From positions 98,350,221 through 98,414,220 of the forward strand of contig OZ024931.1 of NCBI GenBank assembly GCA_964017235.1: a stretch of 64,000 bases of DNA, written 5' to 3'. Below are positions 45,421-56,562 of this stretch, in pieces; the first letter of the stretch is position 1, and the number at the start of each line of letters is the position of its first letter. The notes under the pieces are model-generated. The model was not told the origin of the DNA and made no database searches. It saw only the letters and a list, made by a program, of their open reading frames with translations. Position numbers and translations under genes: made by a program. Source of the DNA: Sabellastarte sp. h YS-2021. Its lineage: Eukaryota; Annelida; Polychaeta; Sabellida; Sabellidae.

Positions 45421-45520
45421 ACTTTTCCTTCAAATGAGCGGAAACCAAGCGTCCGGACGCCAGACGCCGGAAAAAGCAAAAATAATATGTCCACCCCCCA
45501 CTGGGGTGGACATAATAACT
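45421..45520. repeat. Resumed repeat with terminal-type hairpin
   Basis: Continuation of the repeat interrupted at 36255, closing with the hairpin TATGTCCACCCC-ccact-GGGGTGGACATA at 45486-45514. With the ~157-bp units on the left side, it has the same layout as the insertion at 19.3-20.3 kb and repeat R. Confidence 0.55.
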
Positions 45521-45739
45521 ACTTTAGTAAGTATCAGAGACCACTCCAGTGTTATGTATGAAAAGTTTACAACATTTCAGCTGGTGCAACATGCCTAAAT
45601 TGATAAAAATTGAAGGTGGCTGCTACAGTAGCTAAAACTTGTAATTTGCGTGAAAGTATGTATATTTTGACAATCTTTCTGCTTCAAAATCTTGCTAAAA
45701 TGACCAAAAATTGATACTACATTTATAGCTTACAAAACA

Positions 45740-46248
45740 CAGTAGAACCTCCATTATCCAAACTATATGGAAGATATGCAATCGAGTTGGATAATCAAGG
45801 GGTTCGGATAGATGAAGGAACTCTAAATTCACCGTCTATAGTCTTCAGTGGGTATGTTCAGCTGGCAATGCATTGTTTAGGTTTTACTTTTGATACATGT
45901 CAGTCTGTGTATCAACCGACTCTGGCAGATTATAAATTACAAAACTAATCGAACACACATTCAGTGATAGGTGTATTATCAAAGAAGTTGTCTAGTGGGG
46001 TTGTGTAAATGAATTAATCCCTCCCCAATTGAAACAATGGCCTTAAAGATCAAAGAAGTTACACATTTCTGTGGACGGTATGTTTTATAGACATATACTA
46101 CAATTTTTGGTTTCCGAGAATGTGTAAAATCCTTTATTGTCACTCACGCTAGACTGTGCATCATACATCTATGTAGGGAGACAAGGTTTCAGATCAGTAA
46201 ATCTGGAGTTTTGGATGATAGAGGGTCGGATAATCGAGGTTCTACTGT
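45740..46248. mobile_element. pogo/Tigger-like MITE, 509 bp
   Basis: The left end CAGTAGAACCTCCATTATCC and the right end, reverse-complemented, CAGTAGAACCTCGATTATCC differ at one of the first 20 bases. Ends beginning CAGT with a GAACCTC-ATTATCC block are characteristic of pogo/Tigger elements, which target TA; TA follows the right end, while the left flank has CA. A subterminal copy (ttggataatcaaggggttcgg) lies near 45788. No transposase is encoded. Confidence 0.75.
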
Positions 46249-46314
46249 ATATAGTTTAAAACGTCAAAAAGCTAGCTATCTGAAAAATTAATGTAAAATT
46301 TTCTAATACAATTT

Positions 46315-47230
46315 AAAAATAGCATCAGAGATGCCCGTACCCCACAGCCTGGGAAAATAGTTTTTAACACCATGAGATATAGAAGTAGTGAAACAGTACA
46401 CAGATTGGGATATTTTCAGTGTCAGTATCCAAATAATGTTTAATAGAGAAAATAACATCTAAGAGAAAGAAATTGCATGTAAAGAATAAGTATTAAAACA
46501 AGATAATTCACTAAACTAAAAATTATGAAGCTTTAAGACTTCTCCTATTTTGATTTTCATTTGTATGGTCAAATTATGGTTTGGATGTTTTGAATATTAC
46601 CCATACATACAGATGTAGCAATTCATGCTTTTATGTGGAATTGGGGCAAAACCTGTGGCTCACTTAATGCAATACCATCTGTTACAATGGGAAGTTGCAA
46701 AAGTAAAACAGTTAATGACTTCTACTATGACTTTAACAGTGCTTAATCTACACCAAAAGACACCCAAAGGTGCAACAACCAAGATTCAAGTAAAAAGATA
46801 TAAGAGAGATATAAGAGAGATAAATAGTATCAGATATCCTTGTAGAAACATGAAATAGCATCAGATATGCAAGATCAAAGGCCAAATCCAGGTCACACCA
46901 TGACATTTACACATATAACCCTTGACCAATGTCCCTACCAAATATCAACTTCCTACACCTTACGGTTTCCGAGATATACCCCAGACAAGATTTTATAGGT
47001 CAAGGTCACTACAGCAAGGTCAAAGGTCAAATCAAGGTCAGGCCATGACGTTGCACACCTACACCTCCTAACCAATGTCCCTATCAAGTATCAACTTCCT
47101 ACACCTTACACTTTCTGAGATACAGCCCAGATAACTTTTTCCCGCCGCCCAACTGCCCGCACGACCGCCTGCCCATCCGGACACCATGGGTGAAAACAAT
47201 ACCCCGACAGCCCTTAAGGGCTGTGCGGTA
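46315..47230 (+). mobile_element. Repeat R, plus-strand copy
   Basis: One end is agcatcagagatgcccgtacc; the other has the palindrome ACAGCCCTTAAGGGCTGT (47207-47224). The same element lies inverted at 48529-50492. Inside are units with cctacaccttac, gatatac(c/a)(c/g)ccaga, ggtcaaggtcac and a perfect DR1-type site AGGTCAAAGGTCA at 47017-47029. A 77-codon frame (46625-46858) is similar to the frame at 49663-49280 on the other copy, but I see no known domain. Non-autonomous; the layout suggests a Helentron-associated type, unproven. Confidence 0.6.
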
Positions 47231-48124
47231 AAAAGCTTTCATTAAATTGGTTGTGCTTCACCTACTTGTTTTAATATTCAATAAGCACCAAGTTTCTATA
47301 TTTTCCACCAGTTTTTACCCACATTTAATACTTTGTTAGAATAACAGAATAAGCAAACCAAGTAAACATAACAGGATGCCAATGGGAACTTTCATATTTC
47401 TAATTTTTTAAGTACATCTCCTCATGTGTCATGTCTTTATGTCATCCTATATATTGATTTAACCCAATTGATCTGAGAAGCTACCTCAAAAAATGTCACA
47501 ATTATCCCCAGTCTAAATGCTGTGATAAGGGCTTTTCTAGTAGTATCAGTTGTCTGGTATTTACCCAACAGATCTGCCCCTCCCCACACACATTTTTAAC
47601 ACTTGTCTGAAGTATGATCTGCCAACCCAGAAGAAATTATTGCTCCTTTTGTCTTTAACCCGTAAATGGCATTAGTTTGTTATAGTAGAAATCCTAACCA
47701 ATAATCATATTGTGAATGTTATAAATTGTATAAACTTTATATTTTCTGAAATGTAATACACAATGCTCACTTAATTTAATCTTTAATCTAAATGCTGCAA
47801 AAATATATAAAAGGCGCAAATCAAAGTATTACACAGGCAAATCATACCAGATTTGCAGGCAGATCCATTGGGGCCAGACCAGTTGAAGGCAGATCAATGT
47901 ACACTACTGGTGTCATGGTGGTGGTATGATTAAAATTGGTCCATTCTTTTCCAATGGTTGTCCTACTGACATCAGTTTACGAAAGGTATAAGAATTTGTC
48001 TTGCCCCATACACTTTTATATGAAATATACAAAGTGACTCGGCTAAAATCATTGACAGGTTTACAACAATACATATTGATTACTGCCTTACGGGCAGTAA
48101 CAAATTATGATTATTTTCCATGGT
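47231..48124. other. Gene-free stretch
   Basis: I find no recognisable ORF, RNA gene or repeat boundary here. gcaggcagatc and gaaggcagatc near 47858 and 47887 are a weak local duplication. Confidence 0.4.
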
Positions 48125-48528
48125 ATCAGTCAATTTAAATTGAAAATTTTAATTACTTCAATGTAGCTTTTATAAGCTACAAGCTTACCATGTAGAACTG
48201 AATGCTATCTCGGGGGGCCGCAGTCATCCAGCCAACGTCCCCCAAAAATGGACGCAGAATACTGGCGAGATGCCTTGCAATCGAGGTGACCCTAGTAGTG
48301 ATGTAGCCATGTACTTCCTCTTTCGAGTTGGAACTTTTCCCATACCCCCTCAACTGTTATTCAGTGAGGAGGCAGCATGGGACTCTCTTCAGTTCCACAT
48401 GGTAAGCTTGTAGCTTATAAAAGCTACATTTAAGTAAGCTACAATAGCTTACCATGTGGAACTGAATGCTGAATCCAACCGCTCGGTGGAGGGATTACAG
48501 CTGACACTGGAAGTATTTGTCAATTTTA
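48125..48528. repeat. DIRS-A terminal sequences flanking a ~220-bp segment
   Basis: aattgaaaattttaattact, a gtagctt-ataagctac hairpin and agcttaccatgtagaactgaatgct (about 48135-48207) match DIRS-A ends. ttcagttccacatggtaagctt (48389-48410) is the same end inverted. A third copy (agcttaccatgtggaactgaatgctgaatcc, 48446-48477) follows and continues as the DIRS-A5 end up to repeat R at 48529. The enclosed 48208-48388 is unrelated to known parts. Confidence 0.6.
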
Positions 48529-50492
48529 CCCCACAGCCCTTAAGGGCTGTTGGGGTATTCTTTTCACCCATGGTGTACAGATGGGTGGGTGGTTGGGCCG
48601 GTGGGAAAGAATTTGTCAGGGCTGTATCTCAGAAATCGTAAGGTGTAGGAAGTTCATACTTGGTAGGGATATTGGTGAGGATGTGTAGGTGTGCAACATC
48701 ATGGTCTGACCTTGATTCGACCTTTGACCTTGCTGTAGTGACCTTGACCTATAAAATCTTGTCCGGGCTATATCTCGGAAACCGTAAGCTGTAGGATTAG
48801 ATTTAGATTTATTTGTTGTTTTACGTCGCGTTCAACAGCCAGGGTCATATTGTGACGGGTAGTTTACGGGTGGAGGAACCAGTGCATACTAGTTGGACAA
48901 GACTCTGCACTGTAAACCACCGGACATCGGCAAGTAACTACCAACTTTCTGACATGAAGTGCCGGGGCCGAGATTTTAACCGGCGGCCTCAGAGGTTGAT
49001 TTGTTTATTTGTTTATTTGGGGTTTTACGTCGCTTTCAACACTCTACAGGTCATATCACGACGGGTAGTTGGAAGGGCAGAGGAAACCAGTACATAGAGT
49101 TCGCTAGGGTTGTGTACTGTAAACTGCCGACCAACGGCAAGCAACTACCAGCTTTCCCACTTACGGCCATGACGGGGATCGATCCCCGGCCGCAGAGGTT
49201 GAAGGCGACACTCTAACTGCTACACCACCGAGGCCCCACTTGTAAGGTGTAGGAAGTTGATACTTGGTAGGGACATTGGTTAGGGGGTGTAGGTGTGCAA
49301 CGGCATGGTCTGACCTTGATTTGACCTTTGACCTTGCTGTAGTGACCTTGACTTATAAAATCTTGTCCGGGCTATATCTCGGAAACTGTAAGGTGTAGGA
49401 AGTTGATGCTTGGTAGGGACATTGGTTAGGGATTGTAGGTGTACAGCATCATGGTGTGACCTTGATTTGACCTTTGACCTTGTCATAGTGACCTGACCTT
49501 TAAAATCTTGTTGCACCTTTGGGTCTGTCTTTTGATGCAGATTAAGCACTGTTAAAGTCATATTAGAATTCATTAAGAATTTTACTTTTACAACTTCCCA
49601 TTGTAACAGATGGAATTTCATCAAGTGAATCACAGATTTTGCTCCAGCACCACACATAAGCATGTATTACCACTTCTGTATGCATGGCAATATTCAAAAC
49701 AACCAAACCATAATTTGGCCATGCCAAATGTAGATAAAGAGTGTTGTAATTTTTAGGCGGGTTGCATGTAACCAACCTGCCTATTAGTTTGATGTGTCCA
49801 ACGTCCGTCTGTCCATCTGTCTGTCCGTCCACATTTTCGTTTCCGGACTCTAACTCAAAAGCGCTATGGTGACATAGATCACCATCACAGCTAGGTTACT
49901 TTTGAAATTGGTGTAATTCCATCCATTTGTTTGTCCGTCAAAATTTCCGTTTCCGGAATATAACTTGAAAATGCTTTGTCCAATCGAATTCAAACTTGAC
50001 AGGGAGATACATCACCATCATAGCTAAGTTGCTTTCGAAATTGGAGAAATTCCGTCCTTTCATTTGTCCGTTTATAGCATAGATACAATTATGTAACCTA
50101 GATTACAAGTTTTACATTTCTTAGCATGTCTAACACATTCACCTTAACTGGGTGACCTAACATTTCTTTCCTTGTTTTTAAATGTAATTACAGCAGTCGC
50201 TAACCTTATTGCTGCCTGCGCAACCCACTTTTTGGGGCATCTTTGACCCTCTTGTTAGTTTACTGATTAATGCTGTCATCTTGTTATTGAATTGTCTTGT
50301 TTTAATACTTCATCTTTACATGCATTATCTTTCTCTTAGACATTATTTTCTCTATTTAAACATTGTTTGGACCTTTATATAACTGTGTTCCGAAAGTATC
50401 CTGAACTTTGTACTGATACAGTACTTCTATATCTCATGGTATTAAAAATATTTCCCTAGGCTGTGAGGTACGGGCATCTCTGATGCTATTTT
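48529..50492 (-). mobile_element. Repeat R, minus-strand copy, inserted in DIRS-A5
   Basis: The ends mirror those at 46315-47230: ACAGCCCTTAAGGGCTGT at 48533-48550 and ggtacgggcatctctgatgct at 50466-50486. It splits DIRS-A sequence between tatttgtcaatttt and cttggattttgaatt, contiguous in DIRS-A2 at about 18670, with a short T-rich duplication. Inside are about three units of 143-146 bp (ggtgtaggaagtt(c/g)at at 48640, 49247 and 49393), two perfect DR1-type sites, a SINE and, at 49755-50230, another dispersed repeat with gtccgtc motifs. Confidence 0.7.
48797..49241 (-). mobile_element. Dimeric tRNA-derived SINE with 13-bp target duplication
   Basis: On the minus strand the head at about 49237-49165 has an A box (tggtgtagcag) and B box (ggggatcgatcccc, 49174-49187). 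A body follows, ending in an A-rich linker (aaataaacaaataaac, about 49005-49020). A second, headless body (to about 48830) and an A-rich tail complete it. Both bodies contain aactacccgtc and cgttcaac- or ctttcaac-type segments. The flanks gtaagctgtagga (48784-48796) and gtaaggtgtagga (49242-49254) form a target duplication with one mismatch. The fragment at 38371-38522 is a relative. Confidence 0.82.
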
Positions 50493-50728
50493 TCTTGGAT
50501 TTTGAATTAATTAGATTAGAATGAATGTCTTAGAATGACCAGTCTGAGTCCCACTTACAGTGCCCCGGTTTCGGAAAACTGGGCCTGCAAGAAGCCAAAA
50601 ACCAGAAGGTAATTGAAATGACAGTACCAATACTGTCTGGATGTCTGGATTTTGAAAGAAGAAGTGCAGCCATGCTCACTAAAAACGGCAAAATTGCCCC
50701 AAGGGCTACACTACCAATGACGACAAGC

Positions 50729-51674
50729 CCTGGGGCCGGTTTCACGAAGCCTCCTTAACATAAAGGTCACCTTAAATTCTAGGATTTCCTTGATTTTCTC
50801 CCTTAAAGGGACCTTGAAAACTCCCTTGAATTTCAAGGAAGCTAAGGACCTACCTTAGATTTAAGGAAGTGTCCTTCAAGGAATGTTTGTTAACTTTAAT
50901 GAACATTTTAAGGTGAATCCACCTAAATGTATAGAACTTAAAACATTATTGTCAAACCTACATCCACAAACAATGTTTTGCTGTTTCTTTCATACAATTT
51001 GGTTGTATAATTATTGAAAAATTGATGTTCAAACTTTTGAAGTGAGAAACGTATTCATGGAGTTTCCTTGAACATAAAGGGCCTCTCCCTTACTTTGGGT
51101 AAAAAATTATCATGTGACCTACTGTATTAATTTGCAAAATATACTCACAACCAATCTGCATTTTACAAAATTTATTAAAATATAGTAAAATATAGATTTA
51201 CTGACTTTACTGATCTTTAACAGTGTTACAATAAGGACATTGTCTCCATGAGGTAATATAGGTACAAAAGTGCACAAGTACACATGTACTTACAGTGAAA
51301 GAAAAACATTGGTGTGGTTATAGGTTTGGAAACAACTCCCAAAAGAAATAAAAATGCAAATAATGTATCTGAAAATTAAAATCTACCTAATGAACCAAGT
51401 TTAAAATAGCTAAAATGCTGAAATGCAATTTACTCTGACTATTATTATTTAAAAGAAATTATATGAAGGTTATATAAGTAATGGAGGGGAAATTCCAAGC
51501 AGTGTGGTTATACAGGAAATCTCCCTTCCTTTGTTGTAGGGAAAATCTTAGGTAAGATGGATTAAAGGAGGCTTTGTGAAACACAAGTTAAGGGAAGCCT
51601 TGCCAAAGGTTAAAAATCACCCTTCCTTTACTGAAGGAAGGAAAAAACAAAGGAAGCTTTGTGAAACCCTGGGC
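50729..51674. mobile_element. MITE-like element 1
   Basis: The left end ctggggccggtttcacgaagc is inverted at the right end (aaggaagctttgtgaaaccctggg, about 51650-51673). Internal copies of the tip (aaggaggctttgtgaaacac near 51565) lie before the right end. The interior is AT-rich with palindromic ccttaaat-type sequence. No transposase. The short ORF at 51576-51764 runs across the right tip and is not credible. Confidence 0.65.
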
Positions 51675-51810
51675 TTGGAAATCTTTGCCACCCACGAAAA
51701 GATGAAAACTAAAATGAGATTATGGGATCACTTGGGAAAACACATAATACATTATATATATTAAATACTGTCTTCATAAAATCAAAGCTAAAAGACCTTA
51801 CCAAACATCC

Positions 51811-52368
51811 TGGGGCCGATTTCATTAAAGGACTTAAACTAAGTCCCTTTATTGGCTAAGTCAGGGACTTAAATCTAAGACTTTGGCCGTAGCTAGGTCT
51901 GGGACTTAAATGGATTTCACAAAAGGGTGACTTAGCTAAGTCCAAGTTTATCAAATAACCACAGTGGTTTTCTGTGTCATGTGACCTTTTATATCCTTCA
52001 TTTGATACATTTTATCTAAGGATAAGTGCTGTTTTGAAATAGAAAACCTTGTTACATCATATAAACTTCTGAAAGACTACTTCAGTAAGGTGTTCTGCAT
52101 AATTATACTTTATTTATAGCCATTTCAAATTTTAAAGTGGAAAAAAGTTAACGGCGGCCATATTTAAGTCCTCTGTACAATATTTAAGCCCACTACCTCC
52201 CAGACTTAAGTTAAGTCCACTGACTTAGCAATTTCATGGACTTAGCTGCTTTGTGAAATCTGCTAAGTCTAAGAACACAGACTTAACAGGCTTTCGACAA
52301 AATTTAAGACCAAAGTCTTAAATTTAAGTATAAATCTGGACTTAAGTCTCTTTGTGAAATCAGCCCCT
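51811..52368. mobile_element. MITE-like element 2
   Basis: The left end tggggccgatttcattaaag with gacttaaacta and the right end cttaagtctctttgtgaaat with cagcccc are inverted repeats of about 26 bp. Many internal gacttaa/ttaagtc copies make the element foldable over most of its length. The first bases (ggggcc-g-tttca) are shared with element 1, 140 bp away, so they are probably related families. Non-coding. Confidence 0.68.
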
Positions 52369-52524
52369 GAGGAGGTAGGCATTTACCTAGACCCAGGGAT
52401 TTAGACTCCTGAAAACTTGGTTGCAGTGGGTGTGCCCCCTCTTTTTTTCCGAGGATGACTAGACTGAGGGGAAGGGTCTAGGACTTGTTAAACCGCTGTC
52501 ATTGTATCCAGATACACATTCTTG

Positions 52525-53385
52525 CTATCTGACCAAGGAAGGTCTTTTAGGAAAAAAACTTGTAAATGTGTATGCTTTGCAGTGACAGGTTTGCATGATT
52601 TGGTCCACCAAAACACCACCATAAAAGGCCTTAGAGGCTGCAAAGGCCCTGTCATCTGTTTTAACTTGGACCCAGTCCAAGGACTGTTGATCTGCTTGTT
52701 TGTAACAAAGTAGGATAGTTTGTTTTAGCCAAGAAGATTGAGAAGCAGGTCTGATCACTGAGGTATTTCCTTTAAAGAAGGAAATATAAAGTAGGGACTG
52801 AAACCCTCTCTGGTCTTTGGTTCGATTCAGATAATACCTCAGGGGCTGTACTGGACACAAGGTCCTGTCTCCTTTGAACTGTCTATCTACAACAGTAGTC
52901 AAAGCAGGAACAGTCACTAGAGACAAACTTGAGAACCTTCTCTTGCTAGTTGGTTTTTGGCTATAAAATCTGAAGAAGGGAACAAGGTTACATTTTCCCA
53001 TTGGCCTAGAGTAGATACTTTGTTTGCAACCCAGGCATGAATTTCACTGTGGCGCTTGCCGGAGGCCAAAGCTAGCAAGAAAGGAGTTTGAGAGTAAGAT
53101 GTTTGAGGCCTGTCTCTTTCATGGGCTCAAAGAGAGCTTTTGTGAGCTCATTAAGCACAACAGAAAGTTTCCATTTGGAAGATTCCTGAAACTTTTGGGA
53201 CGATCCCTGTGAAAACTGGAGAGTAACCTGTAAAGGTCTGAGCTTTGGGAAATATGGAGCACTGCTAGGCCCAAGGTGTCAACAATGGCCGTCCTATAAC
53301 CATCAATGGTGGAAGGGCACCTGTTTAGATCTTGATACAGGTACATGAAAAAGTCTGAAACAAAGGCAGTGGAGAAATGCACCAA
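52525..53385 (-). pseudogene. DIRS-A5 tyrosine recombinase
   Basis: 53385-53119 holds SDFFMYLYQDLNRCPSTIDG and the start of the core-binding domain. The Arg box region near 53050 is frameshifted (53024-53090 corresponds to the SGKRHSEIHAW-type segment). 53001-52525 holds LVTVPALTTVVDRQFKGDR, CPVQPLRYYLNRTKD and the end DDRAFAASKAFYGG, where the H-x-x-R His is lost, then QTCHCKAYTFTSFF, where Trp and the catalytic Tyr are changed. It is more decayed than the copies at 13.5 and 34 kb. Confidence 0.8.
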
Positions 53386-53399
53386 ATTTTTTCTGCACT

Positions 53400-54760
53400 A
53401 TTTCTCAAATAGGGCCCACTTGACTTGTACATGATCCTTGTTAATGACCTCTGAGGGGCAGCACTTGTCTCTGCTACCTCCACAGAGAAGCTCCGCCCCT
53501 GAAGCCATCCGCTCCTAGACACCAGGCATGGAGGTTGAGATGTTGTGGATTGCTGTGAAATACATAGTTGTGGGACTGTATGAGAAGTGATGTTGACACT
53601 GGTAACTGAAGTGGGATCTCTGTTGAGAGCTGCACTATGTCCCAAAACCAGGACATCCCTGGCCAGCCTGGGGTTATAACAATGATCCGGCAATTGCATT
53701 GCCTGACATGGATCGCCTTGTGAAGGAGAGCCATGGGAAGGTAAGCATAAGCAGTGAGACCCGACCCATGTTTAGAGCTGGGACTGGAGAAACGTACAAT
53801 GGAACTTTGTGGTTCAGATGAGTGGCAAATAGATCTACATGAGGAGTGAACCACTTTGACAGATCTGTTTGAACATCTGTGGATGCATTGACCATTCTAC
53901 TGACTGGACTGGATGGAAGGTCGGCCATCACATTCCGGCACCCTGGAATGTGCCTGGCTCTTAGAGATATCTGGTAATGATGGCACCAGGTCATGATAAT
54001 CCACAGCACATCTCCGCCAAGTGGGTTCCTCCTTGTTTGGTTATGCAGGCTACTATTGTTGAGTTGTCTGTGGCAACCAACACTGTTTGGTTTTGGCACT
54101 GGTCCTTGAACCTTTTCAGGGCCAGAGAAACCACCTTCAACTCTAGAACATTTATGTGTAGCCTTTTATCCCAGTCTGACCACAGACCTTTGAAGAGACT
54201 TGCTCTATGTGAGCAACCTTCTAAGTAACCTTCGTTTGAGGCATCTGTAAAGATTTAGATACTGTGGTCTTGGGGTGAAGGTCTGTGCCTTCATAACTAG
54301 ATTTTGCCACCACTCTAGGTGAGGTGAAATGGTCTCTGACCAAGGAAGGGGGATATCCAAAGACAAATTTGCAAGTGCTCCTTGAGGTGAAACTGAAAGG
54401 GTCTCATGTGAAGGCATCCCTCCGGGACCATCTCCAAGCAACCCAGTTAGAGACATTAAACAATGTGCATTTAAAACATGTTTCGACTTTTAGCATACGA
54501 TAAAATCCTGAAGATTGAGCCATCTCTCTGAGTGGATTTTACAAGGACTAAATCTATGTGGTATTCATAGCCCACGAATGGAAACACCTGAGTAGGTTTG
54601 AGTTCAGACTTCTCCTGATAATTATCCACTCTAAGGACTGTGTCAGGTACTTCTTTGAGCTTTGGTGGATGGGGATGTGAAGGTATGCGTCTGACAGGTC
54701 TATCAAAGAAACCCATTCCCCTCGAATCAGGGAGGCCTTGATGGATTCTGGAGTTTCCAT
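53400..54760 (-). pseudogene. DIRS-A5 RT-RNase H fragments
   Basis: 54760-54554 has EWVSLIDLSDAYLHIPIHQS, motif A. 54716-54471 continues with EKSELKPTQVFPFVGYEY, so motifs B and C (YLDD) are deleted between them. RNase H survives as fragments: LSLDIPLPWSETISPHLEWW (54456-54205) and SLRARHIPGCRNVMADLPSS (54099-53674). VDLFATHLNHKVPLYVSPVP and ITPGWPGMSWFWDIVQL form the C-terminal extension. Multiple frameshifts. Confidence 0.8.
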
Positions 54761-54879
54761 TTGAACCTTTCTACAAGTAGAAAGGTTTTGAGCCTACTTA
54801 TGTCTGTCACTGGCCTCCACCCTTGGTGAGGCTTGGGGACTAGGAATAGGCAATTGTAAACCTGGATAGATTTTACTTT

Positions 54880-56430
54880 TTCCACCCTTTCTATTGTGTT
54901 CTTTGACAGAAGAGACTGGATAAGAGGCCATAGCTAGACCTTTAATGGGCCTTGTATACTGAGTGAATCAGGTGGACTCTGGCTAATTGGATTGGTGATG
55001 AATGGTAAAATGTAACCATTGGTAAGACTGTTTAACATATTGTTTGAGCATTTGTTTGTTTCCAGTCTCTTCTGAAAGAATGGAGGAGACCTCCTACTGG
55101 TGGACTGAGGAAGGCTTTTAAGTAGTCATTGGGAGGAGAGGTTTCCACACCTTCTTTCCCTTGTGTGCAGTCGAAAATGACTTCTGGAGCGTCTGCTCCT
55201 CGATTTCCCCCTACCTGGGAAAAACGATGATTACTGCTTGGAATGGATTGACACCCCATAGGGGTGTTTCCTCTTAGTTGTGGGGATCATGAAAGGGCTG
55301 ATTTGATAGGGCCTTAAAAGGGCTCATTTGATAAGTGTTTTTACTGGTTGAGGAGGAACTCTTGTCCCTCGTCAACTGATTGTGAATTGAACAAAGGAGA
55401 GGGTCAGAATGGAGAACTCCTAAGTTCTTAAGATTTGGTATCTCCCCTGAATTCCCCATAGTGTACAAGTCTCTCTGGAGAAGTGGACTAAGGCCTACTT
55501 GACAGGCTAAGGAACTCTGTTGGATAAGGATTCTTTTATTCGGGATATCTAGTCACAGGTATTTGTAATCATTTCTGGCTGCTTTATATGCACTCTTTTA
55601 AATTTGAGTTTTGACCTATTTGGCAGTAGCCTTGATACTGTCTTAACAGATTTCCATGACCAGATTACATTCACAAATGACCTAGTTAAGGGCAGCCAAA
55701 ATAGGTACAGAGATTGTCTTACCTGATGCTCAAACTCTTTGACTACCGGTAGGGGGCCTTACCCATAGAGCCCCCAGATGGGCTAGGGGAGATATAGATT
55801 TGAAATCTTGTAACTTGTCCTCATCAAAAAACACTGCTGTCCCAATTAGTACTACTTAAGATTGGGACCAGGGGGGGGTAACTAGCAGCCTGTGAGTCCT
55901 CTAAAATAAATAAGCATCTTTAGTACAGGACTGAGTGGAGAATAGCTGAAGGGAACTTTGGCCTAAGCTCCTGTTGGCCTGCTACATCATTCAGAGTCCA
56001 GACTGTGGAAGAGGACCTAGGCATACTGTCCCTGGGGACAGGGGAATAAAAAAAACTGCCTAAGTTTAATGTCCTTGGTATGTCCTGAGGGAAGACAAAC
56101 AAGTCTACTTCCCTATAAAATACAGGGTCTGGGTCTGCTTTTGAAATACAGTGGTTCAGAAGAAGCCCTTTTGGGCTTTGAGGAGTTTTGACTTACATCG
56201 ATAACATGGATTACCCTATTGTGTTCGAACTTTATTATCATAGAAGAGTCTTCCGTTGCAGCAGCAAAAGACTTCTGTTAGGATGTTAGGGTACCGAGTA
56301 TTCGGGACCCGTGCATGGGATGGGGATCCGTGTGTTCGGATGTAGTGGGCCTGAGCATGGGGGAGAGGATCTGAGTGTTCAGACCCGTGAGTAATATAAA
56401 GGTGTGCATTATAGCAATCCAAAGTTATCC
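54880..56430 (-). pseudogene. DIRS-A5 gag region, heavily decayed
   Basis: Short frames match Gag in part: 55259-55032 resembles the DIRS-A1 end (NHRFSQVGGNRGADAPEVIF) and 56102-55920 has PVPRDSMPRSSSTVWTLNDV, matching PDPRESMPRSSTSVMELND of DIRS-A1 Gag. 56160-56430 shares gccctttt-gggctttgagga and gttcgga-type segments with 12500-12700. No continuous frame remains. Confidence 0.65.
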
Positions 56431-56562
56431 TGAGGTGCGGTTTCATTGAGATAATTGGTATGAAAAGTCCTTGGTCAAATATTTCTGTCAGATGATCATA
56501 CTTGCTATTGTAAATATAGCATCTGTTGTGAATTTGTCATTAAATCAGGACGAAAAGGGTAT

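Larger units (their letters stand above)
50493..56430 (-). mobile_element. DIRS-A5, minus-strand DIRS copy with nested insertions
   Basis: Going up in coordinate: the terminal region (50493-50727, continued from 48446-48528 across repeat R), then two MITE-like insertions, then YR (52525-53385), RT-RNase H (53400-54760) and gag remnants (55030-56430). All match DIRS-A1 segment by segment, though more diverged. The gag region is poor and low-coordinate junctions are complex. Confidence 0.78.

Noticed and set aside
46625..46858. Possible conserved small protein in repeat R (also at 49663-49280)
   Set aside because: The two frames are alike, but two copies of one DNA repeat would be alike anyway; without more copies there is no sign of protein-level constraint.
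51576..51764. 62-aa ORF at the edge of MITE-like element 1
   Set aside because: It starts inside the terminal inverted repeat and runs into unrelated sequence.
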